Shown one piece after another: positions 37,052-48,707 of a stretch of DNA of 64,000 bases. This stretch comes from Prunus persica. Lineage: Eukaryota > Streptophyta > Magnoliopsida > Rosales > Rosaceae. Below the pieces are notes generated by a model. The model was not told the origin of the DNA. It saw only the letters and a program-made list of their open reading frames with translations, and ran no database searches. The translations under genes were made by a program, and so were the position numbers. The stretch lies in contig NC_034009.1 of assembly GCF_000346465.2 (NCBI RefSeq), positions 29,880,131-29,944,130 on the forward strand, given 5' to 3'. The first letter of the stretch is position 1. Each line of letters begins with the position of its first letter.

Positions 37052-37480
37052 AAGTGTATAAAATCGGTGGAAAATGAAAGCCCCAAAGTCTCTCTGAGTT
37101 TTTGTGTAGAAAAATCAGGGGGTCGAAGCTCGTATTCTTGGTTGGTATTGAATCAAGACTTGATTGCTTCTTTTGTTGTATTAGGCTTGATTTGTGAAAG
37201 CCAATGTGAATGTATTCAATGTATCATATAATTTGGCATGTCTTGAACAAAACTCTTGAATCTTGATTGTTTGTAAACTTTGTATTAGGATTGATTTATA
37301 AAAATTGCAAGATTTCTAAATTTTTGCAGGATATTTTACGGTATCAACATTGATACCAAATCATACCGGTCCCATTTGGATCCAGTATGGTTTGAACGTG
37401 TTCTCAAAAACTCTCATCCCGATTCCCCTATCTGGAAGATGACCTCCATCCCATGTCATCCTGTACCGTGTCCACTTCTA
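36714..37480. mobile_element. hAT-type MITE with 8-bp target-site duplication
   Basis: The left end is TAGGGTGGGGCATC and the right end GTGTCCACTTCTA, whose reverse complement TAGAAGTGGACAC is an imperfect match. The flanks are GTATTCAG (36706-36713) and GTATTCAA (37481-37488), an 8-bp duplication with one mismatch, which is the hAT signature. The inside has GTACCG/CGGTAC words typical of plant hAT elements (CCATACCGTACCGATTAG; CCTGTACCGTGTCC). There is no transposase ORF in its 767 bp. A long CT microsatellite (36994-37050) lies inside. Confidence 0.8.
36994..37050. repeat. (TC)n microsatellite inside the hAT-type MITE
   Basis: About 28 TC units in an uninterrupted run, within the element at 36714-37480. 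The run is long enough to be length-variable between individuals. Confidence 0.95.
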
Positions 37481-39984
37481 GTATTCAAATTCAAATTATC
37501 TTCTCGTATATTATATTAAATTAAATTAATTTAGAATATCGTAACTTGTTGTTGCCTTAAATGTACTACATATCTCTATTTGTATACTTACTTGAAGTGT
37601 ATGATGAATCTTTCCATGACTGAAAAAGAAAAGCTGATGACACAATACAAATCTTTTTATCCTCTTCCAACCAATCAAAAACAAACATCACCAAATTCCT
37701 CGGCATGTCGACTTTTTTGCCATTATAAAACCGCACAAGATGAGATCATCAGATTCATCACTACCTGAAAAACCATAAAGCTGTGTGAAAATTAAAATAA
37801 AAGTCAAGCTTCTAAGTGTTATATATAAGCTTATCTTTGTCATAATTTAATTCGGTGTTAGTTTCTATTGGCCGTTTAAAAAGTTCCCTTCAATTTTATT
37901 CTCTTCAAGCATCCAAATCAAAAATATTCCCGCATATTTTATTTTCTTCACAAAAATAAAGTAGAGACGTGGAATGTGTTGGCATAGTGATCCTCAGTCA
38001 TCAACGATTGAAAATGCCCTGGAGAGGAGGCTTGGAAACAGCCGACGCTAAACGTTAATTATGTAAATCTCTACAGATAATCACAAAGCTTTTTACCTTA
38101 ATTATTATATTAATATAAACTATAAGAAAGAGATAAACGCATGCTTTTGCTTTGGATATCATCAATATATGTATGCACTAACCAGATTGGGATTGGTGAC
38201 ATGTGAAATAAGGTTCCCCGTCACCAGCCCCACTATATATAGTAATTTTCAATTAAATAAACGTTTATGTTGGCTAATTTGCGATAAGAGCGCATGCCAC
38301 GTGGTTGATAGAAAAGAGTTTATTCTTTTGAACAGCTTTTAATTTGTTTATTGAGAAACAGGTGGAAAAGGTTAAGCACCTGAACAATTTCTTATTTGAT
38401 CGGATTAATTGAGGATTAAATATTAATCGAACGTTTATCCAGAGGTGAAAAGGATAGGCTTGGGCATGGCATGGTGAGGAGGCTAACCACCTATCTTACT
38501 TAAGAGATAGATGATGATTAAAGAGAGGAATTTGCAGAGATCTAAATATATATAACATTTGGGTTATCAGATTAGGTTTTGGAGAGAGAGATTCAGACCA
38601 GTGGGGAGAGAGCTTGGTTGGTGGGATAAAAAAATTATTCCAAGAAGATAATATACTTAACTTAACTGTACTCTTAATCATCTAATTATGGAAAAAAAAA
38701 TCACAAAAGATGAAGATATGAGTTGCACGTTTTTCACTATTTGTTTATTTTGTGTCGGCCTTTGGATATATATTTTGATGCATATGTTTATTTTCTTGGA
38801 TTTGAAAGGAACTGACGTGACATACACAACCAATCAATGTGGCAATCTTGCTAATGAGGGATGACCTAATCGCTCAGCAAATTAATGGAAATTGCAAAAC
38901 AACATGCTTTCTTCTAGATAAGCAAATATTTGGCCCTACCATACCAATGTAATTTCAGAATGAAAAAGATTAGTATTAATTAATCATTTACTCAGAAATC
39001 TTAAACCTACTTCGTGTGAAAAAATATACAATTGTCAATCGTTTATAGAGTTTATTTTGGTATATTTAAATTACACAAGTGTATATTATGTGGTACAAGC
39101 AAGTTTATTGGAGATGATGCACCTCAGAGACACCAAACAATTTATGTTCATATTTTGTTTGTTGAGTTCCCACTTGTAAGGAGTGGCGATAACAGAAAGG
39201 CTCGGGTTCCGTATACAGTATACAATAATACCGTACGTCCGCTGTTTTCTTGAAAATCAAAGTTAGAAAATAGGGACCAAACTGAATTATATTAAAAGAA
39301 AAGAAAAAGGTTAATTACACGTAAATCCATCGTATTATTAGAATTAAAAAATTAGAGTGGAATCTGAAAGAAGCAGCAGGACCCACGTAAGAAAACCGAA
39401 ACCACAAGTCCACAGAGGCAAAGCCCAAAAAAGGGGCTGACCCACCGTCTTCAGCGCTCGGTTTTGAAGATCAACTTGCATGTGGGCCCTCAGAAGACCG
39501 AGGACTCGTCCGTACACAAAACCTATTTTTTAAAAAAATATTAGAAAAAAAATATATCTGGATGCAATTGAAATCAAATCCTCAACACCCTCACCGTCAC
39601 CTATAATTTAAAACATGTAATTGTTGGGCCCACTGAATATTTGGACAACGAGTTCAGCGGCGTCCGATTAGGCTGTCTCTGATCCCCATTCCAAATCAAA
39701 CGGTCCGCATTAAAAGGAGTAATATTAGTATCACAGGCAGGCATGGTGTGTGCATGAACGGAGGGTAGCCTAGCCACTTGGAGAGTTGGAGGGAGAAATG
39801 TCAATGTTGGTTGGAAATAATGGAATTGGAAGGAAGGGGAAGGAAGTATATATATGTATATTTGTGTTTTGTGGGGATGGGGGATACTAAGGTAAGGTTG
39901 AACCTAGCTAATAAGACAAACCATGAAAGTAGGGGAAGGACGAATCAAATCAAGCCAGCTGGTAAGACTTATTAGGGGTGGCGC

Positions 39985-40378
39985 AGAGAGAGAGAGAGAG
40001 AGAGAGAGAGATGAGGTGAATGCCTATCCAAAAAATCCCAATCCCACAAGGGCTCATTTAACTTTAGCCCCACAACCCATCCTAGTGGGAATGGAATGGA
40101 ATGGAGCTGCAACTAGTAGTAGTAACATAACATCTCCCTCCTTGTCTCAATGTTTATCTAATTCTAATTATAATTCTAATTGGAGCAATAAAAGCAACAC
40201 ACCTTCTTAATCCCAACAAATATCCAAACATCCTACCACTCTCCAACTTTATGTGATATTGCTAATTATGCACAATCATTTTAGATTATCACATTTCAGA
40301 TAAGATTCATTTATATATATTTATTAAATAAATGAAGATGATGGATGGTAATAGAAGGGGAGGCCATGCTGGAAGGCT

Positions 40379-40418
<40 letters not shown>
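39985..40418. repeat. Two (GA)n microsatellites
   Basis: GA runs at 39985-40011 and 40380-40418, in the far upstream region of the RAV gene. Confidence 0.9.
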
Positions 40419-40419
<1 letters not shown>

Positions 40420-40676
40420 AAAAGCTTTTTTCAGGGGGGATGAACTTAATTCCTAAAACAAGGTCCATGCTCATGTGAACCTCATCAACTTGTTTCCCCC
40501 TCCCCTCCCCTGGGCCCCACCTCCCATACACTGCCCACAACCCGCACATCCATAATATTATCTATCATCCCTATTCTTATTAGACTAGTACTATAGTACT
40601 ATATACTCAACGGGGTATAATTTAATATAAAAAAATATTAATTTATAAATTAGAAGTTTTATGTTTGAATTTTCAT

Positions 40677-40760
40677 GACATCTTAATTATAATTTATGAC
40701 ATCTTAATTATAATTTATGACATCTTAATTATAATTTATGACATCTTAATTATAATTTAT
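40677..40760. repeat. Perfect 21-bp x 4 tandem repeat
   Basis: Four exact copies of GACATCTTAATTATAATTTA plus T, 84 bp in all. The lack of mismatches means recent expansion. It lies about 590 bp upstream of the RAV start codon. Confidence 0.97.
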
Positions 40761-41197
40761 GCTTATGAGAAAGTCCATTTCCGTCTAGTTTATACTATTG
40801 CATATACTTAAAAAAACAAAGACCTATAGCATATAGATACAACACAGAGAGAGATGACCCCACTTCATATTTATTTTATTCTAAATTTAATTATTTTGTT
40901 TTTCTCATTTATTAGTCCCCACCCAGTTGCCAATTGTTTCCCATTTCTCTCTCTTTTCTCTTACAGGCTTACAGCATTGAAATGAAAATGAAGATGAAAA
41001 AAGGATGCAGACATGAACCTTCCTACCTCTTTACCATCCCAATCTCTTTGGCTTTGGGTTGACCCACCATACCCACACATATTACCCATATCTCTTCTTC
41101 AAATTTAATATCTATATTTATACACATAGACACCATACAGTAAACATAAAACATAAGTAAATCCCAACCCACCCTCCCCCTTCCTTCACTTCACCCC

Positions 41198-41210
41198 CTA
41201 TATATATATA
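41198..41210 (+). promoter_or_regulatory. Probable TATA box of the RAV gene
   Basis: CTATATATATATACTC follows a C-rich stretch and lies about 140-150 bases upstream of the RAV ATG at 41348. That is a usual distance for a short leader. Confidence 0.55.
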
Positions 41211-41347
41211 CTCAACCTTGAAACAATCCCAATTCATTACACCTCTCCTCTCTTGGACTTGTATCATTCATACATCAAAAGCACCTTTTTATCTCCCTCT
41301 TGCTTTCTCCTTCTTTAAACACACAATTAATTTAGGCAACAAAAACA

Positions 41348-42613
41348 ATGGATGGCATGAGCTTAAGCAGCACAGAAGAAAGCACAACCAGCGACTCCAT
41401 ATCCATTTCACCCAACAATCATCTTCTTCCTACTACTATCGCTGTGTCCCCAATTGCCAAGTCATCACCCCACGCCGACAGCCTCTGCCGCCTCGGCAGC
41501 GGAGCCAGCAGCGTCATTCTCGACTCCGAAATCAGCAGCGGCGGCGGCGGCGGCATCGAAGCTGAGTCCCGCAAGCTTCCCTCCTCCAAATACAAGGGCG
41601 TCGTTCCCCAGCCCAACGGCCGCTGGGGCGCCCAGATTTACGAGAAGCACCAGCGCGTCTGGCTTGGTACCTTCAACGAGGAGGACGAGGCGGCCAAGGC
41701 TTACGACGTCGCCGCCCAGCGCTTCCGCGGCCGCGACGCCGTCACCAACTTCAAGCCCTCCCCCACCGGCACCGGTACCGACGACGACGACGAAAGCGAC
41801 GACGTCGAGGCCGCCTTCCTCAATACTCATTCCAAGTCCGAAATCGTCGACATGTTGAGGAAGCACACTTACAATGACGAGCTGGAGCAGAGCAAGCGCA
41901 ACAACTACGGCTTCCTCGACGCCAACGGGAAGCGGGCCAGGGCCCACGGCCCATTGGGCCCGTTCGGGTCCGACCGGGTCCCGAAGGCGCGTGAGCAGCT
42001 TTTCGAGAAAGCGGTGACCCCGAGCGATGTCGGGAAGTTGAACCGTCTCGTGATCCCAAAGCAGCACGCTGAAAAGCACTTTCCGTTACAAAGCGGAAAC
42101 AACTTCAACAACCACACTAGCACTAGCACGAGTGGCGGTTCTGCTTGCAAAGGCGTGCTTTTGAATTTTGAGGACGTCGGGGGAAAAGTATGGAGGTTCA
42201 GGTACTCGTACTGGAACAGCAGTCAAAGTTACGTGTTGACCAAAGGGTGGAGCCGGTTCGTGAAGGAGAAGAACCTGAAAGCCGGTGACATTGTGAGCTT
42301 CCAGAGGTCGACGGGACAGGACAAGCAGCTTTATATCGATTGGAAGCCCAGGATGAATGTGAATAATAATAATAACAGTGGTGTTGGGTCGAACCCGGTT
42401 CCGGTTCAGCAGGTTCAGATGGTTCGGCTATTTGGGGTCAACATTTTCAAAATACCTGGGAGCGGGGGTGGGGCTGTCGTGGATGCTGCGACTGCTGCTA
42501 TTGGTGGAGGTTCTTGCAATAATAATATAAATAATGTTGGGAAAAGAATGAGGGAGATGGAGTTGTTGGAATTAGAGTTTAGCAAGAAGCCAAGGATCAT
42601 TGGAGCTTTGTAA
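41348..42613 (+). CDS. RAV1: RAV1/TEM1-type AP2-B3 transcription factor
   Basis: An intronless gene of 421 residues. There is a Ser-rich N-terminus, then one AP2 domain (about 79-137: [34 protein letters not shown]). The linker [19 protein letters not shown] is typical of RAVs. The B3 domain spans about 217-335 ([39 protein letters not shown]), and the repression motif RLFGV is at about 360-364. RAV proteins bind CAACA and CACCTG with the two domains; TEM1/TEM2 repress FT and gibberellin genes to delay flowering, and RAV1 acts in growth and senescence. The RLFGV motif supports a repressor. Sequence alone does not separate RAV1 from TEM1. The first half is very C-rich at third codon positions, and this creates long false frames on both strands. 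Confidence 0.95.
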   Translation: MDGMSLSSTEESTTSDSISISPNNHLLPTTIAVSPIAKSSPHADSLCRLGSGASSVILDSEISSGGGGGIEAESRKLPSSKYKGVVPQPNGRWGAQIYEKHQRVWLGTFNEEDEAAKAYDVAAQRFRGRDAVTNFKPSPTGTGTDDDDESDDVEAAFLNTHSKSEIVDMLRKHTYNDELEQSKRNNYGFLDANGKRARAHGPLGPFGSDRVPKAREQLFEKAVTPSDVGKLNRLVIPKQHAEKHFPLQSGNNFNNHTSTSTSGGSACKGVLLNFEDVGGKVWRFRYSYWNSSQSYVLTKGWSRFVKEKNLKAGDIVSFQRSTGQDKQLYIDWKPRMNVNNNNNSGVGSNPVPVQQVQMVRLFGVNIFKIPGSGGGAVVDAATAAIGGGSCNNNINNVGKRMREMELLELEFSKKPRIIGAL

Positions 42614-43214
42614 CCATTGTTTTTTCTTTCTGTTTTTACTTTCTTTTGCCCTTTTTTGTGAAGTTGCAAAAAGAAAAAGAAAAAAAAAAAAGAGAAGGGG
42701 CGAATTGTAAATTAGTTGGCAAAAAGAAAAGAAACAAATGCTTAAGCTGAAGAAAGCAAAGCTTTGAAATTAATTTGATAAAGAATTTATTTCGATCTCA
42801 AAGGATAAGTGTCACTTTGTGATACACTTGTTAGCTAGGTAGTACTAGTGGCTGCTTTCGTGGCTTAATATTATTGGTTGTTTTTGCTTTCCCAAAATAT
42901 ATCTCTCTGCGCTGATTTGTTGAGAGAAGTAGATATGAAAATTCAGGAACATTTGCTGCTGTTTCCAATAGCAAATTAGCAATAGGCGTGTTGTTGGCTT
43001 CATTTTGTCCAATAAGAATGAGCCTTCATTTTACGTGTTCTTACATTATAATAGTGCACAAGTGGAATTAATTATTCATTAAAGATTATATAATGGAGAT
43101 AATTAGTTACTCAAACAGAGAGGATTATAAAGTATAATTAATCTATGAGTCGTTGATAATTGCTGGTGCAGTGGATCTAAAGTTGAGATCTTTTTAATAG
43201 ATCTTGACTTGTAA

Positions 43215-43246
43215 CATTATAGCATTATAGCATTATAGCATTATAG
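43215..43246. repeat. 8-bp x 4 tandem repeat CATTATAG
   Basis: Four exact copies of CATTATAG in the region downstream of the RAV gene. Confidence 0.95.
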
Positions 43247-43367
43247 CCTAGCTGTAATGTAATATCCTAGAACAGATATTTTCTTTTGTTTTCACGTCGA
43301 CTATTTTGCATATAATTTGGATATGTATTGCCACAACAATCTCCAGCAAATGTCTTCATTAATTAAG

Positions 43368-43450
43368 AATTAAGATGCCGTGAGGGTTTAAATATGAGAC
43401 CTCTAATTTACAAGTCAATACTCTTTTTCACTGAGCTACTACACCTTGTT
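43368..43450 (-). mobile_element. Possible tRNA-derived SINE head
   Basis: On the minus strand the sequence reads GGTGTAGTAGCTCAGTGAAA, matching a Pol III A box (TAGCTCAGTG). About 25 bases later comes GGTCTCATATTTAAACCC, in the place of a B box but degraded. It is probably an old SINE or tRNA-like remnant, and not a functional tRNA. Confidence 0.4.
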
Positions 43451-45110
43451 GGCACAATTATCTAGTTATAAATCATATAGAGCTACGGAATTTCTTGAAA
43501 CTTGCATCAATTAGTAAATGAATTAAAACATGTGATCTTTCATAATCTTAATTAGTGAAAAATGAGTAAAAGCACACATTTTCTTGGCTTAGGCTTAGCA
43601 AGTGAATATATTTTTAGTTCTTGCAATTATATGTATAATGATAATATAATCAAGTAGTTAGTTGCTATATATAATTTTTGAAGTGGTTATTATATGATTA
43701 TATCTAGATATAAAGTACTCTGCATCATGCATGCATGCATGCCTGCCTCATGGCGATAAGAAAATATCAACACTGCTGCTGCTGCTGTCATTATTAAACG
43801 TAAGGAAATATGATTACATGCACTCTTTGAACAATTCTATATTTAGTCAAATTTTGCATCCTCAAAGGAGATGCTAAGATGCCTATTATCGCATCCGTCG
43901 TTAGAATCCCACAAGATTATTGACTTTTTATAACTAATATTTGACGAATTCAAAGCATAAGAATCTTGTATTTGTATGGAAAATATGAAATATTGACAAT
44001 TAATTGTACTTTCTTTCTAATCAAGTATTGTTTTGCTTTGCGGCCGATTGCCTTTGGTTAATGTTCTGTATATTTCGTCGTAATTTCCAGTTTCAGATAG
44101 ATGTAATGTGAATTTGATCAGTGAATAAATATAAATAATATCAGATACTGAAATGCTTGTAATAAGTTATTAAAGGGACGTTTGTTCGAATTGCAAAGTG
44201 CTATCGACTCGAGTGATATTTTCATGCTAGATATGTGACATGTTGCGCATGAGATGGATGCAATTCATGTCTATCTAGCTTAAGAAAATTGATGTTTCAA
44301 ATGTAATCCATTATACCTAATAGGGACAATTTAAAGCAGCTGTTATACCATCACACTCAGACTATGAAAGGGGGATAGAGAGAGCTTGGTTTTCTCACGA
44401 TTGATTTTTAGTGGATGTTTTTGTCAAACTCTAGGTTGAAACAAGCTAACCAAAATATAGCGAATATTAGTAGGATCATATCGCCATAATATGCATCTTC
44501 ATTTCTGAGATCATTTTGGTTTTGTATTTACTTAGGGTTCATTTATACAAAATTGTTAGACACTAACGTTGTGGCTATGCATTTTTGACCGGCTTCCCAA
44601 ATATCCAATTAAGCTTATTTTTTCCATCCGTCCGCGCGTTTTCTTCGCATTTAGATTCGTCTACACATTCATTTATGCTTAATATTTATCTCATTGACTG
44701 TAAGCAGTTTGTAACTCAAATGGTTAAGAGAAGTTACTCATCAATCAGCATGCACAAATCTCTCTTGTATGAAACAAATATTCCTCCCATTCATTGCAGT
44801 TTTTTAGCATCCGATTCAAGTGTCCTTAAATTTCATGGATAGGCTGGAGGTAGGTGGTGGCCATTAAAGCCCAAACATCTTGTATATTCGAACCACATCG
44901 AAACGACGTCGTACGGATGATGATCAGAAAAGAAGAAACTCCTTTTTACATTAAGCCCAACCCAATCTTGCTTGCTAAGCCCGTATTTCTCATTCAAAAT
45001 CAAAGCAAACCCAAAACGCCTCCTAATAATTCCATTATCCACTCTCTCTTCCTCCTTTGTCACTCTGTGTGTGCGTGTGTGTAGAGAGACGAGACTGAAG
45101 TGAAAGAGAA

Positions 45111-48100
45111 ATGACAGTCGCTGGTCTGCAACTCTCGGCTCCCTCAGCACATGGCCAAGGCCAAGTCTTATTAAGTTCAGTAAAGTCATCTCTCTTCTCG
45201 GGGGCCCCACTCCGTTTCTCACTCCCCACCTCTGGTACCTACCTAGCTCTGTAGCAAATGAAATTTATTTTTATTTCGTAATCATTTGGTTCAGCTATGC
45301 GTTTAATTCCCCGACTATATGCTTTTCATGTTCTGCGTCGTCAGGAAGAGAACCATTTACTCGGAAGCAGCTCGTTGTCTTTGCTCGGAGACTTTCGGGC
45401 TTGGAGGAAGCCATGAGAATTAAAAGGTACAGTCCGCTCACCTCCTGTTCCTTCAAACCAAGTCTTACAATTAGTTGAAACCTCGGATTTATCAAATTAT
45501 TCTTTTATTTCCTTCTTCTGCTGTTTCAGAGTTGCTGTTGAACACTCTATTTGGTGTCACAAATGTGATAATTTGAGTTCCTATATAAAATAATGCTGTT
45601 TGAATTAGACTGTCGAATTTTGAATAGAGTTTGGAATTTAAACAACAACAAAAAGTAGAAATATGACAATAATTTGATATATACATGGAGAAAGATACAC
45701 GAACATCACTTAAATTCTGTCATTGAAGTTGATAACTGATATTAAGAATACATCATTCAATGACCTTACTTGCCTTAGCTGGTGGATTATTTAATAATAT
45801 GTAGAGAACGTGAGAGTCAGCAGCTTACACCAAAGGTTAAAAGAAGGCCGCCATTGAGGCGTGGAAGGGTATCACCAGAACTTCCTGTTCCAGATCACAT
45901 TCCAAGGCCTCCTTATGTTGGTTCATCTGAATTGCCAGAAATTGCCAGTGAACTTCAAATTCCTGGTTCTCAAGGCATTGCTGACATGAGAGCTGCATGT
46001 GAGCTTGCTGCTCGCGTCTTAGACTCTGCAGGAAAGTTGGTTAGGGTGAGCTTGCTACCTGAATTTAGGTTTGAAGTTTCAATTTTTTTTTTTAAAGCTA
46101 TTTGAAGATTCAGCTTTTTGTTTCTTATGAAAAAGAATAAGTGAAAGTACCTTTATTCTTCAATGTCATATCTTACTTCTATGATTCAACTTATGTTTTC
46201 CTACCATTGGCACTTTAATCTTAAAGATCAGGGATTTTGGGTATTCCATTAACATCCTTTTGCATCCTTCCAGCCATCAATAACAACTAATGAAATTGAC
46301 AAAGCAGTGCACCAGATGATTATTGATGCTGGTGCTTATCCCTCCCCTCTTGGCTATGGGGGATTTCCAAAGAGTGTTTGTACATCTGTTAATGAGTGCA
46401 TGTGCCATGGAATACCTGATTCTCGACAGTTACAGGTTTGGAATGCTACATTGTACATTGCTCCTTGCACAATATTCATGTCATACCTGTACTAACGATA
46501 ATCTTTTTTTTTGCAGAGTGGAGACATTATAAACATAGACGTGACGGTCTACCTAAATGTATATGCCTGATTTTATGATTTATGACTTCTTGTTTTAGCT
46601 CATTTGTGTGCTTCCCTATGCTCCCAGAAAATGTTTTTATCATTAGTTTAATTGTTTGCAACCTAAATTTCCTATTATTTATCTACATCAATTCGTTCAG
46701 TACGCCAGTTCTGCATTTACAAATACTAGTTGTCTACCAGCTATTGGTAGTCTAACGTGTGCAGTCATTAAAAATGGTTTTTGTTCAATACCAACCATTT
46801 TCTGGGAATTTTGTTTCATTATCATTATTAGATAATAAAAGGTATGATGCAATGGGTTGGATATTTTTGTTCACCGACTTCTTGTACCATTTCCTATTAT
46901 CTGATAATGAATGGTATAATTCTTTATATCCCATGTTGTCTGTGATAGGGATATCATGGAGATACATCAAAGACATTTCTTTGTGGGGATGTCAGTGATG
47001 CAATCAAACAACTAGTGAAGGTAAAAATTTCCAGATTGATAGCATTGCATCTTGTGGTTCAGAATTTTTTTGGACATGCAAAAAGCATACTTTTATCATT
47101 CATGTACATCAAGGTTTCATATCTATTTTGAAATGTACTATATCTATTCCTTATTAAGCTTTGATTCTGTTACGGATCTCCAATTTATGCATTACCTTCA
47201 TCTATATATATCATTGCTAATCGTTTTACTTTGGTGGCAGGTAACTGAAGAGTGCTTGGAAAGGGGCATAGCAGTTTGCAAGGATGGTGCTAGCTTCAAG
47301 AAAATTGGAAAGCGAATTAGGTTTGCTTCGCCTCCTTGTGATATGTTGGATAAGAACAGATTGTGGACATATTTTAGATTTGAAAGATGATACAATAAAC
47401 ATGTGTATTGCATATGGTGTTTCACACTATGTAACTAAAATGCACAACAGGTTATTTAAAAAAATGTTTTCTCTTGTTGTTAAGATTTTATTTGGATCAT
47501 TTTCAGCGAACATGCTGAAAAATATGGTTATGGCGTGGTGGAGCGTTTTGTTGGGCATGGTGTGGGGACTGTATTTCATTCTGAACCATTAATATTACAT
47601 CACCGTAAGTGACTAGTTGAAATTCTACTTTTGCATACTTTGTTGCTATCTTCGCCTCAGGAAAGAATGAACTGCTTACGAATGGTTAGGTGAAGAAAAC
47701 TACAGTAAGTTTGGATTCACCATGTCAAAGCATTTGTATGCCATTGGGTATATCCTGATAGGAAAGATTCATGCTATTAACTGAACAGTATCAGTGACCT
47801 GGTGTGATAGATAATAGTGGCTACTAATTGAGAATATTATTCCTAATGAGGTAAACCATAAAGGTATACTTATGCTTGAATCTGGACCAGGAATATTCTA
47901 TCATTTCTTAAAGAATGAATACCATTCAGATTGACCTATCATTTATCAACTGCTCACATAGAAAAATTGCAATGACCTGCCGCCCAAGCATTCAAGAAAG
48001 TTGAATTTTCTCCTTTTATAAAAAACCTTGGGTTCTTTCTGCTTTTCCTTTGATTGCGGTGGGGAGGTTGCATTGCATCTCATACTTAATATTTGCATTC

Positions 48101-48707
48101 ATTTGGCTGTTGATCAGGCGTGACTAATCCTTATAAATGTTAATTTTTTAACAGGCAATGACCAGTCTGGTTGCATGGTTGAAGGTCAGACATTTACCAT
48201 TGGTGAGTGCATTTGTAGTACTACCGGGAAGTTCCTTATTCAGATTTGAAAGTTTTGATGGTTAAAACATGCATAGATTTTACTGAAGGCGACATAGTAT
48301 GGCTAGGATGATGGATGTCACGTACCCAAAAATAATTACGAAAAAATAGAAGAGAAATACAAAGAGTAAAAATTAAAATTGAAAGCCCTCTATTACTGCT
48401 GCTGAAGTAGGGGAGGGTTAGAAGCCGATGATCTATTTGGTCTAGATGCATGTATTCCATCCTCGAAGATGGGGAATTTAAGATCTTAAGTTTGAGCATG
48501 TGACAGTGGATTTCTGACTCTATAACCTTCATGACACAAATTTATTTCTCTTGGACTGCAGAACCCATCCTTACTATGGGAAGCATTGAGTGTAAAACAT
48601 GGCCGGACAATTGGACAACACTAACCGCTGATGGTAGCCCTGCTGCACAGTTTGAGCATACCATTCTGATCACTAGAACTGGTGCTGAAATTTTAACAAT
48701 ATGTTAA
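45111..48707 (+). CDS. MAP1B: Methionine aminopeptidase 1B, chloroplastic (type I MetAP)
   Basis: Ten exons: 45111-45234, 45345-45426, 45805-46045, 46274-46435, 46517-46558, 46949-47020, 47241-47320, 47507-47604, 48155-48202, 48562-48707; predicted 364 residues. A Ser/Leu-rich plastid transit peptide (first ~60) precedes the basic linker [12 protein letters not shown] and the MetAP core. All five metal ligands are present: D211 (NIDVTVYL), D222 (YHGDTSKTF), H285 ([10 protein letters not shown]), E317 (FTIEPILTMG) and E348 ([11 protein letters not shown]). The enzyme removes the first Met from new proteins, here in plastids (perhaps mitochondria too). In Arabidopsis the At1g13270 product is called MAP1B in UniProt and MAP1C in TAIR. 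It lies 1.2 kb upstream of AOC on the same strand, as in Arabidopsis. Confidence 0.95.

Larger units (their letters stand above)
31669..41347. other. Long intergenic region upstream of the RAV gene
   Basis: About 9.7 kb without a convincing gene. It holds the RLP 3' flank (to about 32200), a hAT-type MITE (36714-37480), and microsatellites: GA at 33541-33574, GGT at 33632-33655, GA at 39985-40011, GA at 40380-40418. There is a 4x8-bp repeat GCCTACTT (about 35504-35535) and a 4x21-bp repeat (40677-40760). The last 500 bases are the likely RAV promoter and leader, with a TATA run at 41198-41210 (CTATATATATATACTC). No tRNA or known miRNA was recognised. Confidence 0.5.
42614..45110. other. Intergenic region between RAV and MAP1B
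   Basis: About 2.5 kb. It holds the RAV 3' UTR (first 200-300 bases), a 4x8-bp repeat CATTATAG (43215-43246), a tRNA-like SINE remnant (about 43368-43450) and a GCATGCATGCATGC run (about 43728-43742). The last 300 bases are the MAP1B promoter and leader. No ORF here looks like a gene. Confidence 0.5.

Noticed and set aside
41465..42079. Long minus-strand frame opposite the RAV gene (204 codons)
   Set aside because: Shadow of the GC-rich RAV coding sequence; it has no known domain, while the plus strand shows clear AP2 and B3 domains.
44700..44790. AACTCAAATGGTTAAGAG, like a SINE A box
   Set aside because: No B box at the right distance.
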